Shown piece by piece: positions 1 through 5,935 of a stretch of 10,146 bases of DNA. The stretch is from JBBDRV01 sp040905285. GTDB lineage: Bacteria > Bacteroidota > Rhodothermia > Balneolales > Balneolaceae. The stretch covers positions 1 to 10,146 of the forward strand of contig JBBDRV010000053.1 in NCBI GenBank assembly GCA_040905285.1. Reading direction: 5' to 3'. The first letter of the stretch is position 1. Each line of letters starts with the position of its first letter. The notes below the pieces were generated by a model. That model made no database searches. It saw only the letters and a program-made list of their open reading frames with translations, and was not told the DNA's origin. The translations under genes and the position numbers were made by a program.

Positions 1-2037
1 TGCCCTGGCCGGGATCATCTCCTTTTCGGCATAGGCGTCAACAGCCCGGTAGCTTTCCACACCCTCCACAAACAGCGCCGCCGGCTCCCCGTCCCCGCCG
101 ATCCGTACCTCCGTGCTGCCGGCCGTTCCCACGTCCAGCCAGAGCCGGTCTCCGCCGGCAAGCACGATATCCTGAAAATCAATCCTCAGAAGCAGCCGCC
201 GGTAATCCTCATCGAATCCCGTAAGGTTCACGGCAAACTCATTCCACAGGCGCAGCGGCAGGGCCGGATCATGGACCCGCACAAACAGCGTCTCTTCCCG
301 CTCCATGGTCTTCACCGGCAGCGAAAGGGTGACCGAGGTGACCCCCGTCTTCTCGTGATAGGGCCCGCTCATAATGTTCAACCGGCTGAACGCCCCGATG
401 TCAACCGACCGCGCGGTTCCGGCCCCTTCCCCCGATGTCACCGCAAAGGTGCGCTCGTCGCGGGACGTCACCGCATGCAGACTGAAGTGGCCCCGGCGGT
501 CCAGAACCGGTGCGTCCGTCAGCCGGAGCGGATGCATCCCGCCCGCCGGCCGGTAGCCGGCGGACGGGGTCGTCGTATAATGGTACAAACCAACATTCTG
601 AATGCGCTTTCTGCCCGAAAGCGGAAGATTGACATCCCCCTTGAAGCCTGTCGGCGATCCGTATTCCTCGTTGTAGGGGATCCGGTAGGAAGCACCCTCA
701 AAACTGTATTCCGTGGGGGTGCCGTACCCTTCGGTGAACGGAATCCTGAAGGTGGAGCCTTCCGTGGCCGTAATCGTCGACCCGTAAAAGAATCCATGGC
801 CCTCCGGCACGCGGAACAGATCCTCCACATCCCCCATGGCCTCCGATCCGGCCTGCACCTTCACATTCGTCAGGTTGCCGGTCAGCGTGATATAATTGAC
901 TTTCGAACCGGGGGATGTCCGCAGATCCACCTTCTCTGCATGGAAATCAACATCACCGGGAATAATGGTAAACAGGGCGTAGGGATGCGGCCAGGCCATC
1001 TCGTTGCGGCCGTCAATCACATGCCAGCCGGGTATATTGCCGTCACCGGCAAACTCGGGCCAGACTTCAGTAAACGACAGCGCCGTGCCGGGAGTCGCCA
1101 CAGGCAGGCTGCCGCCGGCATCGCCCCCGCTGTAATGCGACAGCCGCTCCGCATCATAGCCGTCACGACTATAGACGGGAGCATCGTCACCCGGAGGCGT
1201 ATTCGAGGTGGACAGATCCATTATTTCCGCCTCGGAAAGGGGCCGGTCCATCAGGTAAAGCTCATCATAGCTGACCATCGGCATGGGCAGATGGAACAGG
1301 CCGGGTGGCGCCGTGGCAAACCAGCCGCCGTCGCCCCATGAAGAGCCGATCTTCCGGCCGTTGAGCCATAACTCCAGGCCATTGGCCCAGTCCCAGTTCA
1401 TCACAATATGGTTCCAGCGGTCTTCCTCCCAGCTGACATCGGTGCTGATTTCGTGGCGCTCATAGCGGGCATCGCGCAGATAGGCTCCAAGGTTGTTGTC
1501 TTCATCGACCACAATGCCGATCAGGTCCCGCTCCGTACGGCCAAAAGAAATGCTGGCCTGCTCGAAAAGAGCGCCGTGAAACGGCAGCTCACCCCTCGCC
1601 CAGAAGGCAACCGCACCCAGACGGGTGCTGATCTTGCCGCTGCCCCAGGCGACCAGCTGGTTAAAACCAAAAGGGCTTCCCGGCCTGGCATTGGCAATCA
1701 CCGCACGGGTCAGGCCGAGGTCGATTCTGGTCATGTTGGTCGCATCCGGCGGATCGGGAATGAAGCTCATCCGGATGGCTTTGCCGAAACGACCGGCCGG
1801 AAAATCGATTTCCCGATCCCCGACCGACTTGCGGCCCGACTGCTCCAGAAAATCCTCTTCAAAAATCTCTCCGCTGTCGAACGACAGGTGAAACGAAACC
1901 GGCGACCGGCGAAGTTCCAGGTCCGTATCGCCTGCTCCCTGACTTTGTCCGCAGGCCGTATTCCCCGGCAGACCTGAACTCAGCAGAAAGGTGAGGCATG
2001 TCACTGAAAAAGTTAGCAATCGTATTGTAAAATTCAT
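1..2037 (-). CDS. Large exported LamG/concanavalin-A-like protein, N-terminal 679 residues (partial)
   Basis: The frame is open from the ATG at 2037 to the left edge, exactly 679 codons with no stop, so the C-terminus lies outside the window. An in-frame TAG directly precedes the ATG, and AGGG lies 4 bases upstream of that ATG, which together fix the start. Residues 1-30 have basic Arg6 followed by a hydrophobic stretch (LLTFSVTCLTFLLSSG), so a signal peptide is likely. Cys29 follows Asn-Thr-Ala, a poor lipobox, so lipoprotein status is doubtful. Residues about 45-280 look like a LamG jelly-roll: a FHLSFDSG start, DRWNHIVMNWDW near 207-218, LELWLNGRKI at 221-230 and YDELYLMDRPLSEAEI at 257-272. 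The family commonly binds carbohydrate or extracellular ligands. Residues 300-679 are beta-rich and not recognised; they contain a two-copy repeat at 430-465. Base composition is more GC-rich than the neighbouring operon. Export and the LamG call are fairly secure; the function and ligand are unknown. Confidence 0.85.
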   Translation of the reverse strand, partial: MNFTIRLLTFSVTCLTFLLSSGLPGNTACGQSQGAGDTDLELRRSPVSFHLSFDSGEIFEEDFLEQSGRKSVGDREIDFPAGRFGKAIRMSFIPDPPDATNMTRIDLGLTRAVIANARPGSPFGFNQLVAWGSGKISTRLGAVAFWARGELPFHGALFEQASISFGRTERDLIGIVVDEDNNLGAYLRDARYERHEISTDVSWEEDRWNHIVMNWDWANGLELWLNGRKIGSSWGDGGWFATAPPGLFHLPMPMVSYDELYLMDRPLSEAEIMDLSTSNTPPGDDAPVYSRDGYDAERLSHYSGGDAGGSLPVATPGTALSFTEVWPEFAGDGNIPGWHVIDGRNEMAWPHPYALFTIIPGDVDFHAEKVDLRTSPGSKVNYITLTGNLTNVKVQAGSEAMGDVEDLFRVPEGHGFFYGSTITATEGSTFRIPFTEGYGTPTEYSFEGASYRIPYNEEYGSPTGFKGDVNLPLSGRKRIQNVGLYHYTTTPSAGYRPAGGMHPLRLTDAPVLDRRGHFSLHAVTSRDERTFAVTSGEGAGTARSVDIGAFSRLNIMSGPYHEKTGVTSVTLSLPVKTMEREETLFVRVHDPALPLRLWNEFAVNLTGFDEDYRRLLLRIDFQDIVLAGGDRLWLDVGTAGSTEVRIGGDGEPAALFVEGVESYRAVDAYAEKEMIPARA
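643..750 (-). repeat. Two-copy internal protein repeat, 21-residue period
   Basis: Within the LamG-containing protein, residues 430-446 (FRIPFTEGYGTPTEYS and onward) and 451-465 (YRIPYNEEYGSPTGF) align as [FY]RIP[FY]xExYG[ST]PT. The copies start 21 residues apart. They are separated at DNA level by silent and conservative changes, so this is not a recent duplication. It may be a structural or ligand-binding motif; its role is unknown. Confidence 0.6.
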
Positions 2038-2061
2038 CTATCCCTGTTTAATTTTGACTAA

Positions 2062-2085
2062 AATATCACCATCCCAATATCACCA
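2062..2085. repeat. 10-bp direct repeat upstream of the LamG gene
   Basis: AATATCACCA occurs at 2062-2071 and again at 2076-2085, 14 bases start to start. On the coding (minus) strand this reads TGGTGATATT twice. The copies sit 25-48 bases upstream of the LamG gene's ATG, where a promoter or operator would be expected. The A/T-rich TATTTT formed by the gene-proximal copy could serve as part of a -10 element, but no convincing -35 is visible. It could equally be a chance 14-bp tandem duplication. Confidence 0.45.
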
Positions 2086-2131
2086 CCCTTCAGGCCGGGT
2101 ACCGGGGCCGTTGCACCGTCGGAAAAGAGGG

Positions 2132-2150
2132 GCCGGCATGAATTGCCGGC
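2132..2150 (-). terminator. Candidate terminator hairpin after the mdc operon
   Basis: GCCGGCA and TGCCGGC form a perfect 7-bp GC-rich stem around a 5-base loop. On the minus strand the stem is followed by CCCCTCTTTTCC, a weak T tract. The hairpin lies downstream of mdcG and 9 bases after the stop of the 39-codon ORF described below, and before the LamG gene, which is where the operon should end. The interrupted T tract makes it a modest intrinsic terminator; a transcript-stabilising hairpin is the alternative. Confidence 0.45.
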
Positions 2151-2159
2151 TGATCCACT

Positions 2160-2279
2160 TTATATCTTCCGGATCCGGTTAAAGAGAGTCTGGCAAACGG
2201 CTTCAATACTCATTTTTTCCATTTCATTCTGCAACCTCCCCGGCAGAGCCCATTCCTGTCTCCTGGCGTCGGTACTCAT
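2160..2279 (-). CDS. Possible 39-residue small protein of unknown function
   Basis: In the 350-base gap between mdcG and the LamG gene, one minus-strand frame opens with ATG at 2279 and ends with TAA at 2160-2162. It encodes 39 residues, starting MSTDARRQEW and ending TLFNRIRKI. The sequence has regular charged/hydrophobic spacing consistent with a helix in its second half. The frame is open without a start for about 19 more codons upstream (to about 2336), so it could also be the tail of a decayed gene. No good Shine-Dalgarno sequence precedes the ATG. A GC-rich hairpin follows the stop after 9 bases, as expected at a transcript end. I do not recognise the family. The remainder of this gap shows nothing further apart from the hairpin and the direct repeat listed separately. 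Confidence 0.3.
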   Translation of the reverse strand: MSTDARRQEWALPGRLQNEMEKMSIEAVCQTLFNRIRKI

Positions 2280-2387
2280 AGCGGGAATCCGGGAAAACCG
2301 GATCAGCAGAGAATGGACAAAATTATTACCGGGCGTTCAGGGGCACCGGCCGGCTCCGGCGGGCGGAAACGACAGAATTAAATGCGA

Positions 2388-3023
2388 TCAACAGCTGTCC
2401 GGATAATGCCAGGGGTCATGCACAAGAACAGGTCCGTTAATTGTTCGCAGAAGCAGTGGTTTCTCTCCACGGCTGAATTCAGCTAAGGAAACAGCTCCTG
2501 CAGATGTTTCAAGTTGACAGTCTGTCCTCACACCCAAAGAATCCAGATCGGAGGATAAACGTCTCAAAGTTTCAACAGATACCGGATCGGGCACCCGTAT
2601 AAGTAGATCCAGGTCACTTTTAATCATAACGGCAGGAAAATCACTGGCCAGCTCGAACCCTGCACTTCCCGTCGGCCCCCAGTCCAGCTGGTAAGCCCCG
2701 GCCATTTCATCAACCCGTTGAATGGCTTTCATAACCTGAATAGCGTCCGTACGGCAATTCTCATGCCACCGTTTTTGGCGCACCAGCTTTTCAGGGGAAA
2801 TAACCTCTTCTACTTCATTTTGATGGATATGTGCGGCAAAACGCTGACTGCGAAACTTTCCCCGTATGCCGATCGGGATTTTATCAGCAGTAACGGGTGA
2901 CCGGCGAACAACAACGAATGGAGTCTTTATAACGGATTCCCTTGCCCAACCGGGAAACGGGCCATTTTCCAAAAATGAAAGACCCTCATTCAACTTTAGC
3001 AGGTCATGAGGTTTTATCACCAT
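2388..3023 (-). CDS. mdcG: MdcG: phosphoribosyl-dephospho-CoA transferase (holo-ACP synthase of malonate decarboxylase)
   Basis: This 211-residue cytoplasmic enzyme attaches the 2'-(5''-triphosphoribosyl)-3'-dephospho-CoA group to the carrier protein MdcC, releasing pyrophosphate. Length fits the family. Visible family blocks are HDLLKL at 6-11, FVVVRR at 36-41, GIRGKFRSQR at 52-61, WGPTGSAGFELAS at 115-127, KSDLDLLIR at 135-143 with a nucleotidyltransferase-like Asp-x-Asp pair (D137, D139), TDCQLET at 167-173, and LLRTINGPVLVHDPW at 191-205. Its ATG overlaps the end of mdcDE by 7 bases (ATGGTGA) and no Shine-Dalgarno sequence is visible, so translation is probably coupled to mdcDE. It is the last recognised gene of the operon, and its presence shows that the carrier can be modified by a dedicated enzyme encoded here. 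Confidence 0.93.
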   Translation of the reverse strand: MVIKPHDLLKLNEGLSFLENGPFPGWARESVIKTPFVVVRRSPVTADKIPIGIRGKFRSQRFAAHIHQNEVEEVISPEKLVRQKRWHENCRTDAIQVMKAIQRVDEMAGAYQLDWGPTGSAGFELASDFPAVMIKSDLDLLIRVPDPVSVETLRRLSSDLDSLGVRTDCQLETSAGAVSLAEFSRGEKPLLLRTINGPVLVHDPWHYPDSC

Positions 3024-4723
3024 TGTTTTTTCAGAAGCTTTCTTACTCGGATTGAAGCACTCCTTCCTCCTGCCAGGGCTTCTGCGGATGAAAGACGGGT
3101 TTTCAGGTCATTTGAAGAGGATCGTATCTCCCTGACTGCAGCAGACAGTCTATCCCTGACTATCTGGCAATCCCGCTCATCGGGATGATCAGCATCTATG
3201 CCGCCAATTAATTCATGTACAGCCCCGAGCTTTGCAAATGACCCGATATCATAGGCCATTGCGGGAGTCTGCTCTGTTGCTTCTTCCAATTCTTCAATCG
3301 TGCGCCGCGTAATGCGCGCGGCAGAATGTTTTGACATTACATGGACATTTACACCGGCATCGTTCAGGGCTATAATCCGATTTGCCTGAAGACCGTGTGC
3401 CAGAAATCCGCCGGAAATGGCATTGCCAACAATGAGTGCAATCACAGGATGTCCCGCTAATCTGGCAGAGGCATATGCATCCGCCGCCGCCGCACAGGCC
3501 AGATGAATGCCCATCAGCTCTTCATTATAGCCATAAGCCTGACCGGGTATATCCACGATCGCTATAATTGCACGTTTGTCACCCTGTTTATCCTCGTCAA
3601 TTGCTTCTCTTACATATTTTGCAATGGCCCATCCTTCCTGCAGACCGATCTCTCCTTTCCGGGCACGGGGGAAGGGACTGCCGGGATCGGGCACGACCGA
3701 AAGGCAGCGAATTCTCTCTTCACCCAGGCTGCCGTCTGCACACTGTACAGAGGATGCCGGACGGTTGGATGAATCGTTCGTATTAGTCAGTATGTCAAAC
3801 CAGGTACGCCCCCTGGAAAAACTCTGCTCTTTTGCTTCTGTTTTAGCCGATACGGCTGATGCAGCTGATACGGATTCGCCTGAATATGTTGATTCAGCCT
3901 TCTGATATGCTTTTCGAAATCCGGCCGGAGTCAGATGCCGGGTAGGGTCAACTGATTTTAGCAAACGTTCAAAAAAGTCCACCCGGACGGATCGCGGCTT
4001 CTTATTTATGCCTTTCCTGAACACCCCTATGACACAATTTCTGATAGCCAGACTGTCATCCTGCACCAGGTGATCAGCTAATCCGGTATGAAACCGCTGT
4101 ATTCCTCCGATGGCGTTCCATACCACCTGACGGTTTTTTGAATCAAACTCTTCAATTCCTGCCTCCTGTTCGATCACTTCAGGTCCATTCAGTCCTATTC
4201 TCGCTTCACGTGTAACGATTAGGGAATCAAGTAACCCCGCAGTTACTGACATGCCGCCAAAAGAGCCAACCATTCCGGGTACAACCCCTGCCACAGGTAC
4301 AAACTGTCTCAGTGAAACAATGGCGGCTCCAATTTCGGCAATTGATAAAAGGCCATAATTTGCTTCCTGAAGACGAACTCCACCTGTATCGAACAGCAAA
4401 ACCGGCCGTGTAAGTACTCCGTTTTCGCAATCGCGAAGTACCAGTTCCAGCGATCCGGCTATTTTTGCCCCGGAAACTTCACCGATTGTTCCTCCCTGAA
4501 ATTTCCCCTCGACAGAAATCACAACAGCAGATTCACCGTCTAATTTACCTCTTGCAATAATGACGCCGTCATCGTTTTGCGGAACAATTCCCTGTGACTG
4601 CAGATGAGGTGATTCAAACCTTTCAAACGGATCTATCAGTTCCCTGAACGTATCTTTATCCAGAATAGCCGCTGCACGATCCCTTGCACTTTTCTCTATA
4701 AAACTGTCTTTCATTAGTTTCAT
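3017..4723 (-). CDS. MdcDE fusion: malonyl-S-ACP decarboxylase, beta and gamma subunits in one polypeptide
   Basis: The 568-residue protein combines the two crotonase/carboxyltransferase-fold subunits that together decarboxylate malonyl-S-MdcC to acetyl-S-MdcC and CO2. Residues 1 to about 270 match MdcD (beta): GGTIGEVSGAKI at 77-88, FDTGGVRLQEANYGLL at 111-126, GMVGSFGGMSVTAG at 150-163 and ARIGLNGPEVIEQEAG at 174-189. Residues about 301-568 match MdcE (gamma): WFDIL at 308-312, VPDPGSPFPRARKGEIGL at 344-361, DIPGQAYGYNEELMGIH at 391-407, AGHPVIALIVGNAISGGFLA at 423-442 and SKHSAARITRRTIEELE at 464-480. The intervening 272-304 is a Ser/Ala/Glu-rich linker. The separate subunits in Klebsiella and Pseudomonas are each roughly 240-300 residues, so both halves look complete. 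The frame is continuous with no stop at the junction. The start overlaps mdcC (ATGA, 4 bases), with GGAGGT 12 bases upstream of the ATG. An acetyl-CoA carboxylase carboxyltransferase is unlikely given the MdcE-specific blocks and the operon. Confidence 0.95.
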   Translation of the reverse strand: MKLMKDSFIEKSARDRAAAILDKDTFRELIDPFERFESPHLQSQGIVPQNDDGVIIARGKLDGESAVVISVEGKFQGGTIGEVSGAKIAGSLELVLRDCENGVLTRPVLLFDTGGVRLQEANYGLLSIAEIGAAIVSLRQFVPVAGVVPGMVGSFGGMSVTAGLLDSLIVTREARIGLNGPEVIEQEAGIEEFDSKNRQVVWNAIGGIQRFHTGLADHLVQDDSLAIRNCVIGVFRKGINKKPRSVRVDFFERLLKSVDPTRHLTPAGFRKAYQKAESTYSGESVSAASAVSAKTEAKEQSFSRGRTWFDILTNTNDSSNRPASSVQCADGSLGEERIRCLSVVPDPGSPFPRARKGEIGLQEGWAIAKYVREAIDEDKQGDKRAIIAIVDIPGQAYGYNEELMGIHLACAAAADAYASARLAGHPVIALIVGNAISGGFLAHGLQANRIIALNDAGVNVHVMSKHSAARITRRTIEELEEATEQTPAMAYDIGSFAKLGAVHELIGGIDADHPDERDCQIVRDRLSAAVREIRSSSNDLKTRLSSAEALAGGRSASIRVRKLLKKQW

Positions 4724-5016
4724 TGCGTTTTACTCACCTCCATTACCTGTTGCAGCCGAAGCAGCACCACGCCCGGTGTTGCACCAAAATCATTAATGGT
4801 TATATCCGCAGCGATATCGTGGACCGTGAAAAAGCGCACGAGAATCCTTTCCCAGGTCTTTTCAAAGCCCTCTACAGAAGTTCTAACCTCTATGCGGGCC
4901 CGTGGCTGGTTCGACGGCACCAACAGCATTTCCAGATCACCTGAACTTACAACACCAACATGTGCACGACGGCCGGACTTAAGGGTAGCTGGATATTCAA
5001 ATACTCGGGTTTTCAT
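4720..5016 (-). CDS. mdcC: MdcC: malonate decarboxylase acyl carrier protein (delta subunit)
   Basis: This is a 98-residue acyl carrier that holds the acetyl and malonyl groups through a phosphoribosyl-dephospho-CoA prosthetic group. The family's usual length is about 99 residues. The attachment region GVVSSGDLEML spans 21-31, and Ser25 (of Ser-Gly-Asp-Leu-Glu) is the expected modification site, agreeing with the position known for Klebsiella MdcC. Residues 73-92 (TINDFGATPGVVLLRLQQVM) match the conserved C-terminal block. It acts in the cytoplasm as the central subunit of the MdcA-C-D-E complex. No Shine-Dalgarno sequence lies before the ATG. Instead, two tandem 18-bp units containing four-codon ORFs fill part of the 67-base gap after mdcB. 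The gene's end overlaps mdcDE by 4 bases. Confidence 0.93.
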   Translation of the reverse strand: MKTRVFEYPATLKSGRRAHVGVVSSGDLEMLLVPSNQPRARIEVRTSVEGFEKTWERILVRFFTVHDIAADITINDFGATPGVVLLRLQQVMEVSKTQ

Positions 5017-5029
5017 ATTTCTGGGGTTT

Positions 5030-5065
5030 TCACATCAATTCCATTTTTTACATCAATTCCATTTT
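5030..5065 (-). repeat. Tandem 18-bp repeat carrying two Met-Glu-Leu-Met mini-ORFs
   Basis: On the minus strand the unit AAAATGGAATTGATGTRA occurs twice back to back (5065-5048 and 5047-5030), differing only in TAA versus TGA at the end. Each copy contains ATG GAA TTG ATG followed by a stop, so each could encode the tetrapeptide MELM. The pair lies between mdcB's stop (5084) and mdcC's ATG (5016), 13 bases from the latter. Neither mini-ORF has a visible Shine-Dalgarno sequence. The repeat itself is certain; any regulatory role is inference. Confidence 0.75.
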
Positions 5066-5083
5066 TCACGATAATGCCCGTTT

Positions 5084-5935
5084 TTACGGAGGATTCCGGT
5101 GGCTGTCGAGGAATATAGTCGCTGCCAGCAAGTCCGCACTCCCGCCGGGGGACACATGCCGCTCCAGGCATTCTTTATCCAGATCGGCCAGAGCTTGCCA
5201 CCCCCGCATTGTACCTGTCCCTCCATTCCTGATCACGTTTTGTGCTTTTTCCTTGATAGTGTATAAAGCTTCAGGACCTCCCCGATGCAGTATGCACGTG
5301 TCGTCGAGAGTTGCCATAAGTGCCACTAACGTATCAATTCTTGCCAGAGATTCCGGCAATCCCTTTTGTCGGGCTCGAACCAGGTGCGGCAAAGCTATCT
5401 GCATTATATGAGGATAACCCTCTTCAGCTTCACCTCTTGCCCCCCGCGTGCCATAGCGTTTACTGACATAATATCCATTTGTTTTTTTGACCGGAGCATA
5501 TCTGTCGGGATAGCCCGCGAGTCTGCCGGCTGTTTGAACAATTTTCTGTACATCTTTTTCCGGCCATAAAATGGCGACACCTGCAGTCAGGAGACCTAAA
5601 GTCCATATGGCCCCCATGTGCGTATTGACATGTCCGGTGGTTTCAAACATCGTCTTCTCACCGCTGCGGCCGATACAGGCCAGTTCTTCCCGAAGCGTCT
5701 GTGACGGATTTTGTCGATACGCCGCTTTTGCCATGTCAACAAAAGTTTTTTTCAGGGCTTCTGCAGATTTGATCATCAGCCCGCAGGACATATCTGAATG
5801 GGAGCCGCTGTTCTGTTCATCGACAAGACCCGGTTTCGGTGTCAACCTTGCTTCTTCCACAAGAGCACAGGCGGCTTTCCGGCCAATAAACAGACTCCGC
5901 TTAACTGCATCCTTGTGTGTCGTCTGAACAGCCAT
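5084..5935 (-). CDS. mdcB: MdcB: triphosphoribosyl-dephospho-CoA synthase
   Basis: This 283-residue cytoplasmic enzyme joins ATP and dephospho-CoA to give 2'-(5''-triphosphoribosyl)-3'-dephospho-CoA, the prosthetic-group precursor later attached by MdcG. It belongs to the CitG/MdcB family and has about the usual length. Family blocks are LTPKPGLVDEQNSGSHSDM at 31-49, TTGHVNTHMGAI at 99-110, GARGEAEEGYP at 165-175, DDTCILHRGG at 211-220 and SPGGSADLLA at 262-271. The ATG directly abuts the mdcA stop (TAG then ATG), and GGAG lies 7 bases upstream inside the end of mdcA, so the start is well supported and translation is probably coupled. A citrate lyase CitG is the alternative family member, but the neighbouring mdcA, mdcC and mdcG settle it as MdcB. 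Confidence 0.94.
   Translation of the reverse strand: MAVQTTHKDAVKRSLFIGRKAACALVEEARLTPKPGLVDEQNSGSHSDMSCGLMIKSAEALKKTFVDMAKAAYRQNPSQTLREELACIGRSGEKTMFETTGHVNTHMGAIWTLGLLTAGVAILWPEKDVQKIVQTAGRLAGYPDRYAPVKKTNGYYVSKRYGTRGARGEAEEGYPHIMQIALPHLVRARQKGLPESLARIDTLVALMATLDDTCILHRGGPEALYTIKEKAQNVIRNGGTGTMRGWQALADLDKECLERHVSPGGSADLLAATIFLDSHRNPP

Noticed and set aside
519..830. Minus-strand open frame of 103 codons
   Set aside because: It is in a different frame from the LamG gene on the same strand and overlaps its coding sequence completely; the Arg/Pro-rich product looks like a shadow.
271..1341. Plus-strand open frame of 356 codons
   Set aside because: It lies antisense to the LamG protein gene, which has a signal peptide, LamG blocks and an open frame of 679 codons. 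The plus-strand product is low-complexity, rich in Arg, Gly, Pro and His, as expected for a shadow of a GC-biased gene.
1948..1953. Lipoprotein signal at Cys29 of the LamG protein
   Set aside because: The residues before Cys29 are Asn-Thr-Ala, lacking the hydrophobic residue expected at -3 of a lipobox; an ordinary signal peptide is more likely.
1408..1977. Plus-strand open frame of 189 codons
   Set aside because: It is opposite the LamG domain itself and has no recognisable family or ribosome binding site.
2287..2303. ATCCGG/CCGGAT hairpin downstream of mdcG as a terminator
   Set aside because: It has only a 6-bp stem, and on the minus strand it is followed by TCCCGC rather than a T tract; the hairpin at 2132-2150 is a better candidate.
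3017..4723. Reading mdcDE as an acetyl-CoA or propionyl-CoA carboxylase carboxyltransferase
   Set aside because: The fold is shared, but the MdcE-type blocks, the malonate-specific neighbours (mdcA, B, C, G, H) and the absence of biotin-carrier or biotin carboxylase genes fit malonate decarboxylase.
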